Of a DNA stretch of 64,000 nucleotides, positions 59,191 to 64,000 are shown in pieces. The notes beneath the pieces were generated by a model. It was not told where the DNA came from. It worked only from the letters and a program-made list of their open reading frames with translations, and ran no database searches. The position numbers were made by a program, and so were the translations under genes. Within the stretch, counting starts at the first letter, position 1, and every line of letters begins with the position of its first letter. The DNA comes from Pseudonocardia sp. N23 (GTDB lineage: Bacteria; Actinomycetota; Actinomycetes; Mycobacteriales; Pseudonocardiaceae): contig NZ_BEGX01000114.1 in NCBI RefSeq assembly GCF_002583555.1, positions 332,954 through 396,953 on the forward strand, in the 5' to 3' direction.

Positions 59191-61305
59191 TCAGAGCGCG
59201 ATGCGCTCCACGATGGACGCGTCCCCCGCGCGAAGTGTCACGAGGATCGTGTCCTCGTCGACGGTCACGAGGAGTGGGCCGTCGAGCGGGTCGCCCGGCC
59301 TGCTCTCCAGGGTCCCGGGTGGGACGAACGCCGTCGCGACGACGACCCGCCCGGTCCCGCGCACGGCGGCGCCGATCCAGCAAGCGGGCAGACGGGACTC
59401 GAGCCGGTCGGCCCACCAGCCGAGACCCGAGGCCTCGTCACCACGCACCTCCTCGCGGGTGAAGGGGACGTCGGCCGCGTGCACCACGTCCATGACGAGC
59501 GTGCCGGCGGCGTGGACGAGGTGCCCGGCCGGACCGCAGATCACGTCGAGGTCCGGGTGCAACGGCCAGGTGGTCCGGGCCTCGATGCGGGTGTCTGCCG
59601 CCGCGCCGGTCAGGACGTCCACGACGAGGACGGCGGGGCTGCCGGGAGCGGCGACGACCCGGCGCCGGTGCACGACCGGGTCGGCGAGGCGGGTGTAGCC
59701 GTCGTGCTCGGCGTCGACGACACCGCCCGCGACGTCGACGCGCCGGACCCGGACCTGCGCGCGGTCGGTCCAGAGGAACGGGCCGCCCGTCGTGGACTGG
59801 TCGGCGCCCGCGACCTCGACGGTCGCGTGGGCGCGGGTGCTGCGGTGCACCCGGCGCCGGTCGGGGTGGCCGTAGTAGCTGCCTGCGCCGGGATCGGACA
59901 CGATCTCGCGGCCGTCGACGGCGAGGGTGAGCGCGAGCGCGTCGGCGTGGCCGTGGGCGGCGATCGACAGGTAGCCGAGCGGTCCGACGTCCATCGTGAG
60001 CACCCGGCCGCCGTCGCCGCGCAGGACGACGAGACCGCCGTCGGCGGCGTGGCGGCCCGCGCCGAGTGGCTCGGGCTCCCCGTGCGGCGTGGCCGGCTCC
60101 GACCCACCCAGCCACGCCGACGTCACCCCGGCACGCCCTCGCGCGGCCGCGGTCGGGTCGCCGGTGACGGCGCCGACCGCGGCGAGGTGGGTGCGGACGT
60201 CGGGGACGGGCGCGTCGTCGAGGCGCAGCGCGAAGCCCTCGTCGTCGTCGCCGTAGCGCGGCACCGGGTCGTCGTCGCCGACGAGCGCGGCGAGGTAGCG
60301 CGCAGACCTGTCGAGCCCGGCGGTCATGCCCTCCGGGACAGGCCGGTCCGCCGCGCGCAGCAGGGCGGCGACGACGAGCAGCAGGTCGCCGGTGAACAGC
60401 TGGTAGGCGAACGCCTGCTCGGCGCCGGCACCGTCGGGGAGGATCTGGGCGCGGGCCTCGTGGGCGAGGTGGCGCAACGCCCGGGCGAGCCGCGGGCCGG
60501 ACTCCGTGAGCTCGGGATGCAGCAGGGACACCACGGCGAGCCCCGCGAGCTCGCCGACGAGGTGGTTGTTGGCCGAGCTGTACCGCGAACGGTCGTCCCA
60601 GCAGCGGCGGGCGGACTCGTCGAGCACGACGAGGACCGCCTCGTAGCGGTCGCGGGTCGTGGCTGGGGAGTCGCGCAGCCCTTGCAGCGCAACGGCGATC
60701 GAGATCGCTCGGACCCCGGCCTCGAACGCGCCGCGCCAGGCGATGCCGTGGCCGGGCGGTGACTGCGCGAGCCAGCCGTCGAGGTGGTGCCAGGCGGTCT
60801 CGGCGAACCGCTCGTCGCCGGTGAACAGGTACGCCTGCGCGAGCAGGGGGAGGTGCTGGAGCCGGTTGAGCTCCCAGATCCACTTCGCGTCGCCCGCGGC
60901 GCTGCGATGGTTCAGCCGGCCCGAGGCGATGCGGGGCCAGTGGACGTCGGCGACGGGGTCGTGGCTCCAGTCGATGGGCTCGACCAGCCGGGCGGCGGGG
61001 TAGCCGAAGAACTGCACCCGGCCGTCGACGAGACGTTCGGCGGCGGCGAGAACGGCGGCGAGGCCGTCGGGGTACTCGTCGGCGATCGTGGCGGCGCGGG
61101 CCCGGTCGAGCAGGACGGGCCTGCCGTCGGCGGCACGGAAGCCGTCGAACGCGGTGGCCGTGGCACCGTCGGCGACGATCTCCGCGGCCGTAGGGAGCCG
61201 GCGGCGTTCGTCGCGCGCTGCTCGGACGACACCCGATGCGCGCCAGGCGATCTCGCCGACGGACATGGCCGCGAGCCGCCTGCTGTACCACTCGAGCTTG
61301 CGCAT
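59191..61305 (-). CDS. Heparinase II/III-family protein (polysaccharide lyase fold)
   Basis: The 704-residue protein has the two-part layout of heparinase II/III and alginate lyase relatives. The first is an (alpha/alpha) toroid at ~60-340 with WIWELNRLQHLPLLAQAYLF, SSANNHLVGELAGL and AEQAFAYQLFTGDLL. The second is a beta-sandwich domain with HGHADALALTLAVDGREIVSDPGAGSYYG, where the Asn/His, Tyr and His positions expected for a lyase are present, and VHRSTRAHATVEV. There is no signal peptide, as is common for EPS-locus members. AGGAG 9 bases before ATG 61305 fixes the start. It may trim or edit the uronate polymer. Confidence 0.87.
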   Translation of the reverse strand: MRKLEWYSRRLAAMSVGEIAWRASGVVRAARDERRRLPTAAEIVADGATATAFDGFRAADGRPVLLDRARAATIADEYPDGLAAVLAAAERLVDGRVQFFGYPAARLVEPIDWSHDPVADVHWPRIASGRLNHRSAAGDAKWIWELNRLQHLPLLAQAYLFTGDERFAETAWHHLDGWLAQSPPGHGIAWRGAFEAGVRAISIAVALQGLRDSPATTRDRYEAVLVVLDESARRCWDDRSRYSSANNHLVGELAGLAVVSLLHPELTESGPRLARALRHLAHEARAQILPDGAGAEQAFAYQLFTGDLLLVVAALLRAADRPVPEGMTAGLDRSARYLAALVGDDDPVPRYGDDDEGFALRLDDAPVPDVRTHLAAVGAVTGDPTAAARGRAGVTSAWLGGSEPATPHGEPEPLGAGRHAADGGLVVLRGDGGRVLTMDVGPLGYLSIAAHGHADALALTLAVDGREIVSDPGAGSYYGHPDRRRVHRSTRAHATVEVAGADQSTTGGPFLWTDRAQVRVRRVDVAGGVVDAEHDGYTRLADPVVHRRRVVAAPGSPAVLVVDVLTGAAADTRIEARTTWPLHPDLDVICGPAGHLVHAAGTLVMDVVHAADVPFTREEVRGDEASGLGWWADRLESRLPACWIGAAVRGTGRVVVATAFVPPGTLESRPGDPLDGPLLVTVDEDTILVTLRAGDASIVERIAL

Positions 61306-61410
61306 CGGTGTGAACTCCTGTGATGGTCGGGTGGGGTGTCGTGGCGGCCGACCGGCGTCGGCTGGAACGATAGCCACGGAACCGGTCGAGCGATCGAAGT
61401 GGAGTCCCGC

Positions 61411-62760
61411 GTGGCCCCTCCGGGCGGACTGCAGGACCTGATGCACCGCGTGCGACGCGCGCATCCGGCCGGCGTACTCGCCCGCCGCGACCTCGCGCGT
61501 ATGGAACGCGCCACGCCGGCCGGGCTCCGTCGTTACCAGGAGCGCCGGCTGCGGTTGCTGGTCCGGCTGGCCGCAGCACGCTCGCCCTTCTACCGCCGGT
61601 GGTTCGCGCAGTCGGGTGTGGCACCGTCGTCCATCCGCACCCTCGACGACATGCAGGTGCTCCCGATCGTCACCCGCGACGACCTCCTCGCCGCGCCCCG
61701 CGACCTCGCCACCTACCCGGTGCGGGTCATGTGGGAGTCGCACTCCAGCGGGACGTCGGGCAAGGCGATCACCGTGTACCGCACGCCCGGTTCGTCGGTG
61801 TACGAGCAGGCGGCGTTGCAACGCCAGTGGTCCTGGTTCGGCCTGGGCCGGGACGCTCGGCGGTTCGTCATGCGCGGCAGCGACTTCGCCGCCGACGCGG
61901 GCTCCCCGGTGCTGCACCTGCCGGGCGACCATCAGCTGCTGGTGTCGAGCTACCGGCTCTCCCCCGACACCGTGCCGGGCATCGTCGACGCGATCCGGGA
62001 GTTCGGGCCCGACGCGGCGGAGGGGTACCCGTCGTCGATCGCCCTGCTCGCGTCCTACCTGCGCGACATGGGCGAGAAGCTGCCGCTGAAGGCGATCATC
62101 ACGTCGTCGGAGGTGATGACACCGCGGCAGGTCGAGGTGATGCAGTCGGTGTTCGACGCCCCGATCGTCGACCACTACGGACAGACCGAGCGTGTCGTGC
62201 TCGCGGGCAACTGCGAGGAGGGCGGCTTCCACGAGTTCTCCGACTACGGGATCGTCGAGCGGCACCCGATCGTCGAGCGGCCCGGGCGCTACGAGCTGGT
62301 GGCCACGTCACTGCACAACCTGGGCTTCCCGCTGCTGCGGTACCGCACCGGCGACGAGGTCGGCGAGGCCGCGCCCGGGCCGTGCCCGTGTGGTCGGGCG
62401 TTCCCGCTGCTGGGCACGGTCGACGGGCGCGTCGAGGACTCGTTCCACACCGCCGACGGGCGCGAGCTGCCGCTGCCGAGCATCGTCGTCGACGACCTCA
62501 CCAACGTGGCCGAGGTGCAGGTCGCGCAGCTGGCCCCGGGCCGTTTCGAGCTGCGCGCCGTCCCCGCCGACGGGTTCGACGCCGAGCGGCTGCGGGCCTA
62601 CTTCGCCCGCACCGTCGAGCGCCATTTCGGGCCGGGCCAGGAGGTCACGATGCGGACCTTCGACGGGCGGATCCCCCGCCCGTCGTCGGGCAAACTGCGT
62701 CCGTCGGTGGTCGAGGGCCGCGCAGCACCGGACGGGCCGGCCGGCGGGACCGCCCCGTGA
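61411..62760 (+). CDS. CapK/PaaK-like adenylate-forming enzyme
   Basis: The 449-residue protein belongs to the phenylacetate-CoA ligase/CapK group. It has HSSGTSGKAITVYRT as the ATP-binding P-loop, EGYPSSIALLASYL, DHYGQTERVVLAG with the adenylate-contacting motif, and RYRTGDEV. The C-terminal hinge is SGKLRPSV with a Lys at the catalytic place. CapK homologues are frequent in capsule loci; activation of a small organic acid as adenylate or CoA ester is likely. GTG 61411 has GTGGAG 6 bases upstream. It is divergent from the lyase gene and overlaps the next as GTGA. Confidence 0.88.
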   Translation: MAPPGGLQDLMHRVRRAHPAGVLARRDLARMERATPAGLRRYQERRLRLLVRLAAARSPFYRRWFAQSGVAPSSIRTLDDMQVLPIVTRDDLLAAPRDLATYPVRVMWESHSSGTSGKAITVYRTPGSSVYEQAALQRQWSWFGLGRDARRFVMRGSDFAADAGSPVLHLPGDHQLLVSSYRLSPDTVPGIVDAIREFGPDAAEGYPSSIALLASYLRDMGEKLPLKAIITSSEVMTPRQVEVMQSVFDAPIVDHYGQTERVVLAGNCEEGGFHEFSDYGIVERHPIVERPGRYELVATSLHNLGFPLLRYRTGDEVGEAAPGPCPCGRAFPLLGTVDGRVEDSFHTADGRELPLPSIVVDDLTNVAEVQVAQLAPGRFELRAVPADGFDAERLRAYFARTVERHFGPGQEVTMRTFDGRIPRPSSGKLRPSVVEGRAAPDGPAGGTAP

Positions 62761-64000
62761 GACGCGCGACGGTCCTGCCACTGCTCGTGATGGTGCTGGC
62801 GTTGATGTCGTGCGCCCCGGCCGCCACCCCGGCCGCCTCGACCCGCGACCTCCCGCTGTTCCCGCGCACGGCGACCGTCGTCCTCGACCAGAACACCCTG
62901 CCGTCGGTCGACGACCTGGCACGATTCGACCTCGTCGTGATCGACAGCGAGTGGTACGGGCGCCTGGGCAAGGGGTTCTTCGACGACCTTCGCTCCCGCG
63001 ACCCCGGCGTGATCGTCCTGGCCTACGTCAACCTCACCGACCGGCCCGTGCAGCTGGGGACGAAGGAGTACTACGCCGACCGCTGGTCGCTGTGGCGCTT
63101 CACCGACCCGACGACGAGCGCGTTCCCGCCCGAGTGGGCCGCGCGCACCGCGGCGGGCGCGCCGGTGAGCGAGTACCCGAACACCGTCATGACCAACCTC
63201 AGCGACCAGGCGCCCCGGGTCGACGGCCGGACGTTCGCCGAGTACGGCGCGAACTGGATCGCCGACAACATCTGGAGCACCGGTGTCTGGGACGGGATCT
63301 TCCTCGACGTCTGGGGCGACACCGTCTACAGCGCCGACGCGACGGCCTGGGCCGTACGCGGTGACGGGCGCGACGTCCCCGATCCGGAGATCTACGGGCC
63401 GTCGGGGCCCTGGGCGGCCGGGCTGCTGTCGGCCGAGAAGATCATGCGCGACCGGATGCCCGGCGCCGTGCTGGTCGCCAACGGAACCCGCTCGCTCGTC
63501 GACGGCCGGCTCGACGGCCTCGTCTACGAGAGCTTCGCCGACCCGGCCGCGGGCCGGAACCCGGCAGGCGACCTCGAACGCTACGTGCGGGAGACGGCGG
63601 GCGACGGGCACCGTGCGCCCGGCGTGAGCCTGACGATCAACGCGGACCGGTCGACGACCGGTGAGGACGCGGCCCGGCGCGACCGCTTCTTCCTGTCGGC
63701 GACGTTGCTGCAGAACGGGTTCTGGGCGCCCGCGACCGACGGCTACCGGACGCAGTCGTTCCCGTCGCTGCTCGCGACGAGCGACCGGCACTACCTGGGG
63801 ACGCCCGTCGTCGCCGACCCGACGCCCGCTCGGTTGCAGGCGCCGTACTCCGACGGGGTCGGGACGGTGGCACCCGGGGTGTTCCGTCGCGACTTCTCCG
63901 GCGGTGTGGTGCTGCACAACGCGTCCGGGGTGTCCCGCGAGGTCGCCCTCGGCGGGCCCTTCCGGACGCAGGGCCAGGCGGGCGGGACGGTCACCGCCGT
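62757..64000 (+). CDS. Lipoprotein putative glycoside hydrolase (3' end outside window)
   Basis: The frame opens with GTGA overlap at the CapK-like stop and stays open for 414 codons to the window end, so the gene is incomplete. It starts VRRATVLPLLVMVLALMSC, a lipoprotein signal with the Cys at residue 19. The mature part looks like a (beta/alpha)8 glycosidase of the GHL15/GH114-like kind: DLVVIDSEWYG, VIVLAYVNLTD, GVWDGIFLDVWGD with an Asp at a strand end, LVANGTRSL and GLVYESFAD. It resembles the protein at 52357 only in general plan. It probably acts on the exported polysaccharide at the cell surface. Confidence 0.78.
   Translation, partial: MRRATVLPLLVMVLALMSCAPAATPAASTRDLPLFPRTATVVLDQNTLPSVDDLARFDLVVIDSEWYGRLGKGFFDDLRSRDPGVIVLAYVNLTDRPVQLGTKEYYADRWSLWRFTDPTTSAFPPEWAARTAAGAPVSEYPNTVMTNLSDQAPRVDGRTFAEYGANWIADNIWSTGVWDGIFLDVWGDTVYSADATAWAVRGDGRDVPDPEIYGPSGPWAAGLLSAEKIMRDRMPGAVLVANGTRSLVDGRLDGLVYESFADPAAGRNPAGDLERYVRETAGDGHRAPGVSLTINADRSTTGEDAARRDRFFLSATLLQNGFWAPATDGYRTQSFPSLLATSDRHYLGTPVVADPTPARLQAPYSDGVGTVAPGVFRRDFSGGVVLHNASGVSREVALGGPFRTQGQAGGTVTA

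Noticed and set aside
1..64000. Insertion sequences, integrases, attachment sites, CRISPR arrays, restriction or other defence genes
   Set aside because: None was found. The repeats present are coding tandem repeats, terminator palindromes and the two linker copies.

Overview
The window is about 73-75% G+C. Many genes start with GTG, and 4-base GTGA or ATGA stop/start overlaps are frequent. Together with a CtaJ/DUF5130 pair typical of the actinobacterial cytochrome aa3 supercomplex, this points to a high-GC actinomycete. Pseudonocardiaceae is a guess, not a demonstrated assignment. I see no rRNA or tRNA gene, transposase, integrase or CRISPR array.

Most of the 64 kb looks like one large exopolysaccharide or capsule locus of the Wzx/Wzy type. 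Positions 1-5 kb hold a deoxysugar set: C-methyltransferase, PIG-L deacetylase, two SDR epimerases, an RmlC-like epimerase and a second, catalytically degraded C-methyltransferase. Positions 5-8.5 kb carry aminopeptidase N coupled to a PAP2 phosphatase. Positions 9-14.8 kb carry an aryl-CoA-type FAD monooxygenase, two FemAB-like acyl/aminoacyltransferases, an SDR and a GT2. Positions 15-22 kb are a tight operon for amino-sugar synthesis (Gfo/Idh dehydrogenase, SDR, two DegT aminotransferases, hexapeptide N-acetyltransferase), ending in a GT2 and a polysaccharide deacetylase. Positions 22.2-28 kb (minus strand) hold a flippase with a huge disordered tail, a GT4 and a GT2. Positions 28.4-34.4 kb (plus strand) are the assembly core: polyprenyl-phosphate sugar transferase, GT4, a Wzz-like protein with a Gly/Pro/Asn tail, and a polymerase/ligase fused to a second Wzz-like domain. 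Positions 34.5-43.1 kb hold two divergent members of an unassigned secreted family, an ATP-grasp enzyme, a GT4, two polysaccharide deacetylases and a third FemAB-like protein.

Positions 43-52.3 kb are mixed: a two-component pair, a second ATP-grasp enzyme, a secreted beta-helix protein with a tandem-repeat tail, an orphan sensor kinase, the CtaJ/DUF5130 respiratory pair (the DUF5130 gene appears to carry a frameshift) and a sugar-1-phosphate nucleotidyltransferase. Positions 52.3-64 kb return to polysaccharide genes: a secreted putative glycosidase, a second flippase without a tail, an AlgD-like nucleotide-sugar dehydrogenase, two glycosyltransferases, a heparinase II/III-like lyase, a CapK/PaaK-like adenylating enzyme and a lipoprotein glycosidase cut by the window end.

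Proposed joint function: nucleotide sugars (a C-methylated/deoxy sugar, a 3-acetamido amino sugar and a hexuronate) are assembled on a polyprenyl phosphate primed by the 28.5 kb transferase. Glycosyltransferases extend the unit, one of two flippases exports it, the Wzy-Wzz fusion polymerises it, and deacetylases, FemAB-like enzymes and lyases modify it. Non-coding points of interest are a ~75-bp linker repeated in two intercistronic gaps, very strong hairpins between convergent genes, and promoter boxes that overlap upstream stop codons.
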